Of a DNA stretch of 64,000 nucleotides, positions 1-8,851 are shown piece by piece. The stretch is from Rhizobium esperanzae. Lineage in GTDB: Bacteria > Pseudomonadota > Alphaproteobacteria > Rhizobiales > Rhizobiaceae. The first letter of the stretch is position 1. Every line of letters begins with the position of its first letter. Under the pieces are notes generated by a model that saw nothing but the letters and a program-made list of their open reading frames with translations, made no database searches and was not told the origin of the DNA. A program made the translations under genes and the position numbers. The stretch covers positions 1 through 64,000 of the forward strand of contig NZ_MXPU01000004.1 in NCBI RefSeq assembly GCF_002204185.1. Direction: 5' to 3'.

Positions 1-439
1 GCGCCTTGTCGCGCTGCACCGCATAGTCTTCCTTGCCGCTGAAATCGAAGCCCTGCTTGAGCAGGCTGCGCGCATAGGTCATGCGGTCGACGACGCGCTG
101 TTGATAGGCGTTGAAGATCGCAAACGGGATCTTCAGGTCCTGCCGCTCGATGGCATCGTCGATCTCGCTGCGGTCAGCCATGAACTTGTCGATATCGGCC
201 TGCAGGAAGAGCATGCGGTCGGGATCAAGCGACTTGACGAACTGATCCATCACCCTGCCCGACAAGGCATCATCGAGCGGAACCGGCTTGTAGCTGTATC
301 GGGAGAGAAATTGCGCGCTGAGCTCAGCCGCCTGCGCCTGCCGCGTCAACGGCTTCAAAACCGGCGGCGCTGCGACCTCGGCATAGGCGGACGGGGCGAG
401 TGCAAGAAATGCACCAAGAAAAACGTAGTGTATGCGCAT
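1..439 (-). CDS. prc: Tail-specific (carboxy-terminal processing) protease, N-terminal part, cut by window edge
   Basis: The reading frame runs from ATG at 439 to the window edge, about 146 codons, and the gene continues outside. Residues 1-20 form a Sec signal peptide ending at an Ala-Tyr-Ala site, so the product should be periplasmic. The next ~125 residues match the N-terminal helical domain of Prc/Tsp (seen: YSYKPVPLDD, then SLDPDRMLFLQADI, then GFDFSGKEDY). In this family that domain precedes a PDZ domain and a Ser/Lys-dyad protease domain that degrades or trims periplasmic proteins from their C-termini; both lie beyond the edge, so catalytic residues cannot be checked. It is more like the large Prc form than the shorter CtpA form. 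Confidence 0.8.
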   Translation of the reverse strand, partial: MRIHYVFLGAFLALAPSAYAEVAAPPVLKPLTRQAQAAELSAQFLSRYSYKPVPLDDALSGRVMDQFVKSLDPDRMLFLQADIDKFMADRSEIDDAIERQDLKIPFAIFNAYQQRVVDRMTYARSLLKQGFDFSGKEDYAVQRDKA

Positions 440-677
440 TCAGCGTGGAGCTGAAACGGCTTTTGCCTTGGATCCAAGTGATCCGCGGGTGCAGTGTACG
501 TTACCGGCGTAAGCGGACAGGAACGCTCAGCTGACGCGCAAAACCGGGCTTTCGATCGCCTCCAACGCCCACGACTCTTAGTCGTCAATCAACCGGCGAC
601 GGCCCCCGCAAAGTTTGAGTTGACCGCCTTCGATGACGAGGCAACACTTGCATCTGCAGCAAGGCAGGAGGAACACG
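440..677. other. Intergenic region between divergent prc and small ORF
   Basis: This 238-bp divergent spacer must hold promoters for prc (minus) and the small plus-strand gene. The only clear structure is a short perfect hairpin, ACGACT-CTT-AGTCGT, at 571-585. I see no convincing -35/-10 pair and no coding signal. Confidence 0.4.
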
Positions 678-977
678 ATGGACGAGCAAGACCGCTGGCG
701 CCAGATGGCAAGCGCACCGAGAGACGGCAGCCGCATCTTGGTGACGATCCGCGCATCCGAACAGGGGCCGGCGGAAGTCGACCTCGCCTATTGGTCGCAT
801 GGCGATCAGTTCGGCGGAGAAGGCTGGCGCGCCTCGGATTCCTCGCCGGGGCACATCATCGAATATGCCGAGCCCGAGTTGAAGTGCTGGATGCCGATGC
901 CCTCGGCCAACCGCACCTCGATGCCCTCGCCCTGGGAAGGCGACGACGACGAGCAGCTCGATGGGTCGGGGATTTGA
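678..977 (+). CDS. Small conserved hypothetical protein (99 aa)
   Basis: I do not recognise a named family with certainty. The ATG at 678 is preceded by a strong Shine-Dalgarno AGGAGG 7 bases upstream, which decides this start over an in-frame ATG at 633. The product is a soluble acidic protein of 99 residues with no signal peptide. The pattern WRQMASAPRDGSRILV near the N-terminus, followed by a Trp- and Gly-rich middle (YWSHGDQFGGEGW), resembles small proteins found in rhizobia and phages, but no function follows from that. The tail is rich in Asp and Glu. It stands alone, divergent from prc. Confidence 0.6.
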   Translation: MDEQDRWRQMASAPRDGSRILVTIRASEQGPAEVDLAYWSHGDQFGGEGWRASDSSPGHIIEYAEPELKCWMPMPSANRTSMPSPWEGDDDEQLDGSGI

Positions 978-1291
978 GGAGCCGCCAAAGGGGATCAGAA
1001 TCCTCAAAAACCGCTGATGTGGTTGAGTGTTGGCAACCTCACCAATTTGAATGCGTATATCTGCGACTCGAGCTCCCGGCGAAAGTCAGGTGTCGGATTC
1101 ACCGCTCAGCCATTTGGCTCTTAGCTAGTGATTCTTGAGTAATTGCACCCCATCGTAAACCGCTCTATTTTCACTTGCAGGGTGCCTCGACAAGACGGAA
1201 CGTCCTCGGCTTCGCAGCGCCGTCGGACCACTTTGGCTACCGCACCAACCCCAGGCGCCGTTCGACGACACGATCTACGAGGAGACGAGCG
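978..1291. other. Intergenic region upstream of O-methyltransferase
   Basis: This 314-bp stretch has no coding frame with rhizobial codon use. It probably carries the methyltransferase promoter. I found no strong dyad and no confident promoter hexamers. Confidence 0.4.
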
Positions 1292-2305
1292 ATGGGCGCA
1301 ACGACGCCGGACAACATCATGCAGCTTGGCATGGGGTTCTGGGCCTCCAAAGCCATGCTGAGCGCGGTCGAGCTCGGCGTCTTCACCGAGCTCGCAGCCG
1401 GCCCGGCCGATCTGCCCGACCTGCAGGCCAGGCTGAAACTGCACCCCCGCTCAGCCCGCGACTTCCTCGACGCCCTGGTGGCCCTCAAGCTGCTCGAACG
1501 CGAGGACGGCCGCTATCGCAATACCACCGATACGGACCTTTTCCTCGACAAGGCGAAGCCGTCCTATATCGGCGGTATCCTCGAAATGGCCAATACCCGG
1601 CTCTACGGTTTCTGGGGCTCGCTTACCGAAGCCCTGCACACGGGAGAGCCACAGAACGAAGCCAAGCACAGCGAGGACTTCTTTGCTGCGCTATATGCGG
1701 AGCCGGCACGGCTGCGCGGATTCCTTGCGGCGATGAGCGGGATCAGCGCCGGTGCGGCGCAGGCGATCGCCGCGAAGTTCGACTGGTCGAAATACACGAC
1801 CTTCGCCGATGTGGGCGCGGCGCAAGGCATGGTACCGGTGGTGATCGCCCGGGCCCATCCGCATCTCCGGGCCCTCGGCTTCGACCTGCCTGCCGTGCAG
1901 CCGATATTTGACGAGTTCGTTGCCCGTCACGGCCTTGCCGACCGCATCCGCTTCCACAGCGGCAACTTCTTCGACAGCCCGATGCCGAAAGCGGATGTGA
2001 TCGTGATGGGTCATATCCTCCACGACTGGGATCTTGCCGAGAAGAGGATGCTGCTGGAAAAAGCCTTCGCCGCGCTGCCGAACGGCGGGGCCCTGATCGT
2101 CTACGACGCCGTCATCGACGATGAGCGCCGCAGCAACGCCTTCGGCTTGCTGATGAGCTTGAACATGCTGATCGAGACCCGCGGAGGGTTCGACTACACC
2201 GGTGCCGACTGCCAAGCCTGGATGTGCGACGCCGGTTTCGTGTCCACACGCGTCGAGCCGTTGCTGGGACCGGACTCAATGGTGATCGGATTCAAGCCCG
2301 AATGA
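1292..2305 (+). CDS. SAM-dependent O-methyltransferase (acetylserotonin/caffeate OMT-like)
   Basis: The 337-residue product has the layout of small-molecule O-methyltransferases (Methyltransf_2 type). Residues 1-90 form a winged-helix dimerisation domain ([20 protein letters not shown]). A Rossmann methyltransferase domain follows, with the glycine-loop equivalent [16 protein letters not shown], a second acidic position (GFDLPAVQ), and the family hallmark GHILHDWD, whose His is the usual catalytic base. The ATG at 1292 follows GGAG by 7 bases; the open frame extends to 1175 but without a better site. These enzymes methylate phenolic or enolic hydroxyls; the substrate cannot be told from sequence. 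The gene appears monocistronic. Confidence 0.85.
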   Translation: MGATTPDNIMQLGMGFWASKAMLSAVELGVFTELAAGPADLPDLQARLKLHPRSARDFLDALVALKLLEREDGRYRNTTDTDLFLDKAKPSYIGGILEMANTRLYGFWGSLTEALHTGEPQNEAKHSEDFFAALYAEPARLRGFLAAMSGISAGAAQAIAAKFDWSKYTTFADVGAAQGMVPVVIARAHPHLRALGFDLPAVQPIFDEFVARHGLADRIRFHSGNFFDSPMPKADVIVMGHILHDWDLAEKRMLLEKAFAALPNGGALIVYDAVIDDERRSNAFGLLMSLNMLIETRGGFDYTGADCQAWMCDAGFVSTRVEPLLGPDSMVIGFKPE

Positions 2306-2464
2306 GCGGAAACGGCGAGCTCGGCCGGTGTTGAGTAAGTTCGATCAATGGCGCGATGTCGATCGCCTTGCTCTGACCCCGACCCGTGAAGGCGGCGCTG
2401 CCCTCCCCCAAAGTTGATGCGCCGTGGGGTTGAAATAGTCGTCTTCAGATCCATCATTTTCTGC

Positions 2465-2821
2465 ATGAAACGAACAGTCATCATTGCGTGCGCGTGCGTG
2501 GCGTTTCTCGCCGCCTGCTCACGCACCGAACCTCTCGAAGTGTCTGCCGCGCCTTCCGTTTCACCAGGCGCCGCCCCAGTCAGCGATCAAGCTGTAATTG
2601 CAGATGTGGTTGGCCGCGGAACTGTCGGAACGAAAGCTCTCGCCTGGGCAAATCCGTCGACTGGGAGCGCCGGAGTTATCGAACAGATTGACACCCACGA
2701 TAGGCCTGATGGATGCCGTGGTTTCGTAACAAGTCGCCAGTCACTTGAGGGTACTACGCGCTTTGGTGGCGTAGTTTGCCCCTCTGGGAATTCTTGGAAG
2801 TTAGGAGCAACGACCCACTAG
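2465..2821 (+). CDS. Small outer-membrane-type lipoprotein (118 aa)
   Basis: The N-terminus MKRTVIIACACVAFLAAC is a textbook lipoprotein signal with the lipobox LAAC, so the mature protein should start at a lipidated Cys. After a Pro/Ala/Ser-rich linker, the C-terminal part (GTKALAWANPSTGSAGVI, then GCRGF, then GGVVCPSGNSWKL) resembles the short surface-antigen domain of RT0821/Lpp0805-like proteins. That match is by eye and tentative. The ATG at 2465 was chosen because the signal peptide begins there. No partner gene is evident. Confidence 0.6.
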   Translation: MKRTVIIACACVAFLAACSRTEPLEVSAAPSVSPGAAPVSDQAVIADVVGRGTVGTKALAWANPSTGSAGVIEQIDTHDRPDGCRGFVTSRQSLEGTTRFGGVVCPSGNSWKLGATTH

Positions 2822-3355
2822 CGTAAAAACCGGTGCCCAGATAGTTAGAAATCTCCATAGCTTCCGAGACGATCGATGATGCCCGCGCTGAATTTTGCGT
2901 CAACCGCCGGACACCCGAGACTACGGCCGACGCGGTCATTTTCGTCCGCAAAGCGCTTCGCTGACATAGTTTGCCGCGTGGATAACGATAGCCCGGTGGC
3001 GCGCTTGATCATTGGTTGATTCAAACCCATCAAGCCTCATCGAATAACCATGATCTCCGTAGTAAGTTTCAGCGCATTGATAGACACCGAGTGACGATTT
3101 GTTCGAGCCGTCCATGTTGGAAAAAGAACCGCGCTAACCCCGTATTTTCCGGATCGGATACCCCTGGCCGTGTGCACATAAACAAGAATCGACGGACCTT
3201 GCTCCATGTCGAAAATAAGTAATGCCTATCGTTAATTAGTGAATCAGCCCTTATGCCCGGACATAAATGCATAGACTTTTGCATCTATCTTATAAATACC
3301 TCGGAATTCCAATTTAATATTTATTTTGACGAGGCCACTCACAAGATTTTTACGC
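2822..3355. other. Gene-poor, AT-richer intergenic stretch
   Basis: About 530 bp contain only short open frames (up to ~68 codons) without ribosome sites or recognisable products. Base composition is less GC-rich than the neighbouring genes, especially 3180-3350. It may hold decayed sequence; I cannot identify what. Confidence 0.4.
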
Positions 3356-3356
3356 A

Positions 3357-3387
3357 AAGCCCCGCGGCCGTTGCCACCGCGGGGCTT
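3357..3387 (-). terminator. Rho-independent terminator of the agp/mel operon
   Basis: A perfect 11-bp stem AAGCCCCGCGG / CCGCGGGGCTT with a 9-nt loop lies 27 bp after the melA stop. Read on the minus strand, the stem is followed by a short T-rich stretch (TTTGCG, then A-rich), a weak but usable U-tract. Confidence 0.75.
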
Positions 3388-3413
3388 CTCGACGCCTCAC
3401 CCGGGAGAGGGGA

Positions 3414-4784
3414 TCAGGCGGCCTGGACTTTACGGTTCGTGCGGGCCCATTCGGGCAGCCAGTCGCCGTGGGCGGCGAGCAGGTCGTCGACCAGCGACCA
3501 GATCTGGTCGAGGTCGAGCTCGGCCGCCGTATGCGGGTCCATCATCGCGGCGTGGTAGATGTGCTCACGATTTTCGGTCATCAGCGCCTGCACCGTCAGT
3601 TCCTGCACGTTGATGTTGGTGCGCATCAGTGCCGTCAGCTGCGGCGGCAGGTCGCCGATGAACGTCGGCTGGATGCCGGAGGCGTCGACGAGGCAGGGCA
3701 CTTCGGCGGCGCAATTTTCCGGCAGCGAGGTGATGCAGCCATTGTTGCGGACGTTGCCGTAAATCACCGAGGGTTCGCCGGTCCAGACCGAATTGATGAT
3801 CGAGGAGGCATATTCCTTCGACGGCGTCACCTCGATCTTGTCGGCCGAGCGATACGCCTCGGCCTGACCCTTCCAGCGCTCGATCTGCTCGATGCAGCGC
3901 TTCGGATATTCATCGAGCGGGATGCCGAATTTCTCGATCAGGTCCTCGCGGCCCTCCTTGATGAAATAGGGCGTGTATTCGGCGAAATGCTCCGAGCTTT
4001 CGGTGACGAAATAACCGAGCCTGGTCAGCATCTCGTAACGCACCTTGTTGGGGCAGCGCGGGTTCCAGCCCGGCTTCGGCGCCCTGCCCTCGCGATAAGC
4101 CCGCAGCAGATCGGGATAGAGGTTGCGATAGGAACCGTCGGCCTGGCGATGCTCGAATTTGAGATAGAACGCCATGTGGTTGATGCCGGCGGCGCGATAG
4201 CGGATTTCCTCGTAGGGAATGTCGAGATCGTGCGCCAGTTCCATCGCCGTGCCCTGCACCGAGTGGCAGAGGCCGACCTGGCGGATTGTGGGGTATTTCT
4301 CCGATATCGCCCAGGTGTTGATCGCCATCGGGTTGACATATTGCAGCATGATCGCCTCGGGGCAGACGGCGAGCATGTCCTCGCAGACCTTCCACAGATG
4401 CGGTACGGTGCGAAGCCCGCGCATGATGCCGCCGACGCCGAGCGTATCGGCAATCGTCTGGCGCAGCCCGTATTTCTTCGGCACCTCGAAATCGGTGACG
4501 GTGCAGGGCTCGTAACCGCCGATCTGGAAGGCGACGACAACAAAATCGGCGCCTGAAAGCGCCTTGCGCTGGTCGGAATAGGTCTCGGCCTTCGCCTTGA
4601 CGCCGAGTGTCGAGATCAGCTTGTTGACGACGATGGCACTTTCCTCAAGCCGCTGCGGATTGAGATCCATCAGCGCGATCGTCGCGCCCGAGAGCGCCGG
4701 CCGCTGCAGCACGTCGCCGATGATGTTCTTCATGAAGACGGTGGAGCCTGCTCCGATGAAGGTGATTTTGGGATTTCCTGCCAT
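3414..4784 (-). CDS. melA: Alpha-galactosidase, glycoside hydrolase family 4
   Basis: The 456-residue cytoplasmic enzyme closely follows E. coli MelA throughout. It has the NAD-binding loop FIGAGSTVF, then FQIGGYEPCTVTDFEV, the metal-binding Cys in VGLCHS and His in GINHMAFY, and the C-terminal MMDPHTAAELDLDQI. GH4 enzymes use NAD+ and a divalent metal in a redox-assisted hydrolysis; the expected reaction is melibiose or raffinose to galactose plus the remaining sugar. The ATG at 4784 follows GGAGG by 6 bases and is preferred to an in-frame ATG at 4799. It is the last gene of the operon, 22 bp after the ATPase gene. Confidence 0.9.
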   Translation of the reverse strand: MAGNPKITFIGAGSTVFMKNIIGDVLQRPALSGATIALMDLNPQRLEESAIVVNKLISTLGVKAKAETYSDQRKALSGADFVVVAFQIGGYEPCTVTDFEVPKKYGLRQTIADTLGVGGIMRGLRTVPHLWKVCEDMLAVCPEAIMLQYVNPMAINTWAISEKYPTIRQVGLCHSVQGTAMELAHDLDIPYEEIRYRAAGINHMAFYLKFEHRQADGSYRNLYPDLLRAYREGRAPKPGWNPRCPNKVRYEMLTRLGYFVTESSEHFAEYTPYFIKEGREDLIEKFGIPLDEYPKRCIEQIERWKGQAEAYRSADKIEVTPSKEYASSIINSVWTGEPSVIYGNVRNNGCITSLPENCAAEVPCLVDASGIQPTFIGDLPPQLTALMRTNINVQELTVQALMTENREHIYHAAMMDPHTAAELDLDQIWSLVDDLLAAHGDWLPEWARTNRKVQAA

Positions 4785-4806
4785 TATAGCCTCCGGCATT
4801 CGATAA

Positions 4807-6474
4807 TCATGCTACCTCGAAAGCGGCCTTGACGAGCCGTTCGGTGTAGGCGGTCTTGGGATTGGTGAGAACTTCGTCGACGGGCCCTTCTTCCATGATC
4901 TTGCCATGCTGCATGACGATGACGCGGTGGCACAGCGCCCGGACGACCTTCAGATCGTGGGAGATGAAGAGGTAACTCAAGCCGCGCTCGTCCTGCAGCT
5001 TGCGTAAGAGTTCGATGATCTGCGCCTGGACGGAGAGGTCGAGTGCGGATGTCGGCTCGTCGAGCAGGATGAATTCCGGCTCCAGCGCAATGGCGCGGGC
5101 AATGGCGATGCGCTGGCGCTGGCCGCCCGAAAATTCATGCGGGAAACGCGACAGGATGTTGCCGGGCATGCCGGCGGCAACAAGCGCCTCGCGCACCCGG
5201 TCCTGGCGCTCGGCCCTCGTGGCGCCGAGCTTGTTGACGACGAGGCCCTCGTCGATGATCTGGCCGATTGTCATGCGCGGGTTGAGCGAGGAGAACGGAT
5301 CCTGGAACACCACCTGCATACGGGCCCGTAGCGGCCGCATCTCGGCCCTGGACAGGCCGTGAATCGGCTGACGGTCGAAATGGATCTCGCCGGCCTGCGG
5401 CGTGTTCAGCCGCAGGATCGCCTGGCCGAACGTGGTCTTGCCGGAGCCGGATTCGCCGACCAGGCCGAGCGTCTCGTGACGGCGCAGCGTCAGGCTCAGG
5501 CTGTCGACGGCGACAAGCTCGCGCATCTCCGGTTTCAGGAAGGTGCCGTGGCGAAGCATGAAGCCGACCCGAACGCCCTTGGCATCGAGGATGATGTCGG
5601 AGCCCTCCGGCAGCGGATTGGCTTGCCCGCGCGGCTCGGAGGCAAGCAGATGCCGGGTATAAGGGTGCTGCGGATTGGCAAACAGCGCCTCGGTGACATT
5701 GTGCTCGCGCACCTCGCCATGCTGCATGACATAGACGTAATCGGAGAACTGCCGCACCACCGTCAGATCATGGGTGATGAGGATGACCGCCATCCCCAGC
5801 TCTTTCTGCAGGTTGCGGATCAGGTTGAGGATCTGCGCCTGGACGGTGACGTCGAGCGCCGTCGTCGGCTCGTCGGCGATCAGCACGTCGGGATCGTTGG
5901 CGAGCGCCATGGCGATCATCACGCGCTGGCGCTGGCCGCCGGAAAGCTGATGCGGATATTGCCTGAGGCGCGCGGCCGGATCGGGGATCTGCACATGTTC
6001 GAGCAGCTCGAGCGCCCGCTTTTCCGCATCCCGCTTGCTGATCCGGCGATGCACGCGGATCGCCTCGACGATCTGGCTGCCGATCGTATAGATCGGGTTC
6101 AGCGAGCTCATCGGCTCCTGGAAGATCATCGAAATGCGGTCGCCGCGCAGCTTGCGGCGCGCCCGCTCGGAGAATTTCAGGATGTTGCTGCCGTCGTAGG
6201 AGACCGTCGATTTGTCGGAGACGACGGCGCGCTTCGACAATAGCCCCATCACCGTTCGCGCAGTCACCGACTTGCCGGAGCCGGATTCGCCGACGATGGC
6301 GATGGTCTCGCCGCGATAGAGCTGGAACGAGACGTCCTTCACGGCTTCGACCATGCCGTCCTCGACCTTGAAATTCACCGCGACGTTGCGGGCGTCGATG
6401 ATCGGCACATCCGAGCGGCCGTCATGATCGTGGCGGACGGGCGGGGCGAAGCAATTGACCAGGGAAAGAGCCAT
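4807..6474 (-). CDS. agpD: ABC transporter, fused double ATP-binding subunit (alpha-galactoside uptake)
   Basis: The 555-residue protein contains two complete nucleotide-binding domains in one chain, as in YejF and other fused DppD-DppF types. The first has Walker A GESGSGKS at residues 62-69, signature LSGGQRQR and Walker B VLIADEPT. The second has Walker A GESGSGKT, signature FSGGQRQR and Walker [13 protein letters not shown]. It should power the two permeases encoded just upstream. The ATG at 6474 follows GAGGTGA and lies 10 bp after the permease stop; a longer frame to 6528 would overlap the permease and lacks a site. The agp name is by analogy with the Sinorhizobium meliloti locus. Confidence 0.85.
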   Translation of the reverse strand: MALSLVNCFAPPVRHDHDGRSDVPIIDARNVAVNFKVEDGMVEAVKDVSFQLYRGETIAIVGESGSGKSVTARTVMGLLSKRAVVSDKSTVSYDGSNILKFSERARRKLRGDRISMIFQEPMSSLNPIYTIGSQIVEAIRVHRRISKRDAEKRALELLEHVQIPDPAARLRQYPHQLSGGQRQRVMIAMALANDPDVLIADEPTTALDVTVQAQILNLIRNLQKELGMAVILITHDLTVVRQFSDYVYVMQHGEVREHNVTEALFANPQHPYTRHLLASEPRGQANPLPEGSDIILDAKGVRVGFMLRHGTFLKPEMRELVAVDSLSLTLRRHETLGLVGESGSGKTTFGQAILRLNTPQAGEIHFDRQPIHGLSRAEMRPLRARMQVVFQDPFSSLNPRMTIGQIIDEGLVVNKLGATRAERQDRVREALVAAGMPGNILSRFPHEFSGGQRQRIAIARAIALEPEFILLDEPTSALDLSVQAQIIELLRKLQDERGLSYLFISHDLKVVRALCHRVIVMQHGKIMEEGPVDEVLTNPKTAYTERLVKAAFEVA

Positions 6475-6484
6475 ATCAATCACC

Positions 6485-7621
6485 TCAATAAGGATCGACG
6501 GCGTCACGCAGTCCGTCGCCAAGCGCATTGAAGGCGAAGACGGTGACGAGCACGAAGCCGACCGGGGAAAGAATCCAGGGATAGGAGCCGATGACCGAAT
6601 AGGTCGCCGTATCCTGCAGCATCAGCCCCCAGGAGATCAGCGGCGGCTTGACGGCGAAACCGAGGAAACCAAGGAAGGATTCCAGCAGCACGACGCTGGG
6701 TATGGCGAGCGTCACGGCGACGATGACGTGGCTCATCACGTTCGGGAAGATATGCTGGATGATGATGCGCCGATCGGTGGCACCGACCGCCATCGCCGCC
6801 CGGACGTAATCAATGCGGGCAAGCGCCAGGGTCTTGCCGCGCACCTCGCGCGACATCTGCGCCCAGCCGAGCGCCGACATCACGACGATGACGAAGGCGA
6901 GGAAGACATTGGTCGGCGCCGTCACTGGAATCAGCGACGTCAATGCGAGATAGAGCGGCAGCTGCGGGAAGGCGAGCACCAGTTCGACGAAGCGCTGCAA
7001 CCAGATATCGAAAGTGCCGCCGAAATAGCCGGAAACCATGCCGACCGTCGTGCCGATCAGCGTGACGATGAAGACGACGGTCAGCGCGATCATCAGCGAG
7101 ATGCGCGAACCGATAATGGCGCGCGACAGCACGTCGCGGCCGAACTTGTCGGTGCCGAGGAAATGCACCGGCTGGCCGTCGGTCGAACCGAAGAAGTGGC
7201 GGTCGGCAGGGATCACGCCGAACAGCTTGTATTCGGCGCCCTTGACGAAGAAGCCGAGCAGCCGCGGATTGTCGTAATCCATACCGACGATCGGCTGGAA
7301 GGTGACGGGATCAAGCTCCTCGGAATCCGACAGCGCATAGACGCGTGGCTGGAAGACGAAGTTTCCGTCCTTGTCGTGGAAGCTCATCACCTGCGGCGGC
7401 GCGAAGCCGACATCGGTCGCCTTCGGGTCCATCGGCGCGAAGAAATCGGCAAAGACCGCCATCAGAATCAAGAGCCCGACGAGCACCAGGCCGATCATCC
7501 CGGTCCAGGAGCGCCGCAGCCGGCGCCAGACGAGCGCCAGATAACTTTCGCTGCCATGCGAAGGCTTCTTGATCGCGGGTTCGGTTGTCGGTGGTGTGTC
7601 GGACGAATCGAAAGCAAGCAT
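6485..7621 (-). CDS. agpC: ABC transporter permease, DppC/OppC type
   Basis: The 378-residue inner-membrane protein has an N-terminal membrane segment (GMIGLVLVGLLILMAVFADF), a long periplasmic insert (about residues 60-165) and a C-terminal permease core. The core has the EAA cytoplasmic loop (RAAMAVGATDRRIIIQHIFPNV) and the typical GTDKFGRDVLSR entry found in DppC/OppC. The insert makes it longer than the usual ~300 residues, a feature of the YejE-like branch. It starts 1 bp after the preceding permease stop, so the two are translationally coupled. Confidence 0.85.
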   Translation of the reverse strand: MLAFDSSDTPPTTEPAIKKPSHGSESYLALVWRRLRRSWTGMIGLVLVGLLILMAVFADFFAPMDPKATDVGFAPPQVMSFHDKDGNFVFQPRVYALSDSEELDPVTFQPIVGMDYDNPRLLGFFVKGAEYKLFGVIPADRHFFGSTDGQPVHFLGTDKFGRDVLSRAIIGSRISLMIALTVVFIVTLIGTTVGMVSGYFGGTFDIWLQRFVELVLAFPQLPLYLALTSLIPVTAPTNVFLAFVIVVMSALGWAQMSREVRGKTLALARIDYVRAAMAVGATDRRIIIQHIFPNVMSHVIVAVTLAIPSVVLLESFLGFLGFAVKPPLISWGLMLQDTATYSVIGSYPWILSPVGFVLVTVFAFNALGDGLRDAVDPY

Positions 7622-7622
7622 C

Positions 7623-8630
7623 TCAGGCTCCTCCGAACTGGCGCACGCGCGGATCGAGTAGAGCGAGCAGCATGTCGGCGATGATATTGCCGACGATCAG
7701 CGTCGCCGATAGCACCATCATGAAAGTGGCGGTGACATAGACGTCGCCGATCGCCATCGAGCCGACGATTGCCGGGCCGACGGTCGGCAGTGCGAAAATG
7801 ATCGCGGTTTCGATCTCGCCGGTCAGCATGTAGGGCAGCACGACGCCCTGATACATGACCAGCGGATGCAGCGCGTTCGGCACCGCATGGCGCATCACCA
7901 CCGCGCTGCCGGACAGGCCCTTGGCCTTTGCCGTTTCGACATATTGGGCATTCAGTGTATCGAGCAGATTGCCGCGCATGACGCGCATATTGTAGGCGAG
8001 CCCGCCGAAGGTGGCGATCGCCACAACCGGCCAGACATGGCTGACGAGATCCAGGAACTTCGCCCAGGACCAGGGTGCGCCGCCATATTGCGGCGAGAAG
8101 AAGCTGCCGATCTCCGTCACGTTGAACTGGAAGACCAGGAGATAGACGATGATCAGCGCCATCAGGAAGCGCGGCACCGTCATGCCGAGGAAGGAAACTG
8201 CCGACAGCGTGCTGTCGATCCAGCTATATTGTCGCGTTGCTGCCCAGATGCCGAAGCCGATACCGAGCACCGAAGCGAAGATGTGGCAGACGAGCGCCAG
8301 AAGCAGGGTGCGCGGCAGGCGTTCGCCGACGACGTCGGCAACCGGCTTGTTGTAGAACATGCTGTAGCCGAAATCGCCACGGGTGAGAATGCCGCCGATC
8401 CAGTTGACGTATTGGACGACCAGCGGCTTGTCGAGGCCGTGCTCGACCCGGTAGGCCTGCGCCTGCGCGTCGGCCTGAGCATAGGATGCGCCACCCTGGT
8501 TGATCAGCTGGGATCTTATGTAATCGGCATAGTCGCCGGGCGGAGCCTGGATGATCGCGAAAGTCACCACGCTCAGGATCAACAGAACGGGGATCGCGGA
8601 GGCTATGCGCACGAGCAGGAATCGCAACAT
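7623..8630 (-). CDS. agpB: ABC transporter permease, DppB/OppB type
   Basis: The 335-residue permease starts with the characteristic OppB N-terminus (MLRFLLVRIASAIPVLLILS), carries about six membrane segments, and has the EAA loop (YVETAKAKGLSGSAVVMRHA). It pairs with the DppC-type permease immediately downstream to form the transmembrane channel. The 206-bp gap from agpA contains a strong hairpin (8697-8719) and tandem repeats (8807-8851), suggesting lower expression than the binding protein. Confidence 0.85.
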   Translation of the reverse strand: MLRFLLVRIASAIPVLLILSVVTFAIIQAPPGDYADYIRSQLINQGGASYAQADAQAQAYRVEHGLDKPLVVQYVNWIGGILTRGDFGYSMFYNKPVADVVGERLPRTLLLALVCHIFASVLGIGFGIWAATRQYSWIDSTLSAVSFLGMTVPRFLMALIIVYLLVFQFNVTEIGSFFSPQYGGAPWSWAKFLDLVSHVWPVVAIATFGGLAYNMRVMRGNLLDTLNAQYVETAKAKGLSGSAVVMRHAVPNALHPLVMYQGVVLPYMLTGEIETAIIFALPTVGPAIVGSMAIGDVYVTATFMMVLSATLIVGNIIADMLLALLDPRVRQFGGA

Positions 8631-8696
8631 CGGACGGTTCGCTTCGCTTTGCCGCCAGTCGCTCCTGTCGGCGCGGCCGGCTCGTTGGTCATATCA

Positions 8697-8719
8697 GGCC
8701 GCGCGCGGCACGCGCGGCC
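8697..8719 (-). repeat. Intercistronic hairpin between agpA and agpB
   Basis: A perfect inverted repeat GGCCGCGCG / CGCGCGGCC with a 5-nt loop sits 118 bp after the agpA stop. No T-run follows on the minus strand, so it is unlikely to be a full terminator. It would fold strongly in mRNA and could protect the 3' end of the agpA message from exonucleases. Confidence 0.6.
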
Positions 8720-8806
8720 CGGAATTCACTTCAGCTGGGAGGGAACTTTTCCCGCGCGCCGCATCGGATGCGACGCGCTTCAGCTCTTGGTTTCAGGCGA
8801 CAAGAC

Positions 8807-8851
8807 TCAATTGATCGGGCCTCAGTTGGTCGGGCCTCAGTTGGTCGGGCC
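8807..8851 (-). repeat. Three tandem 15-bp repeats spanning the agpA stop codon
   Basis: Read on the minus strand, the unit GGCCCGACCAACTGA occurs twice in a row, followed by a third copy GGCCCGATCAATTGA. Because 15 is a multiple of three, each copy encodes Gly-Pro-Thr-Asn-stop (the third Gly-Pro-Ile-Asn-stop) in the agpA frame. The first copy is the actual C-terminus; the other two are behind the stop. Confidence 0.9.

Noticed and set aside
3016..3284. Short ORFs of 68-71 codons near 3100
   Set aside because: No ribosome site, no family resemblance, atypical codon use.
3468..4556. Long plus-strand open frame opposite melA (362 codons)
   Set aside because: Mirror of a high-GC gene; Arg/Asp/His-rich translation without motifs, while the minus strand gives a full MelA.
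8697..8719. Rho-independent terminator after agpA
   Set aside because: Strong stem but no U-tract on the minus strand, and the permease genes downstream need the same transcript.
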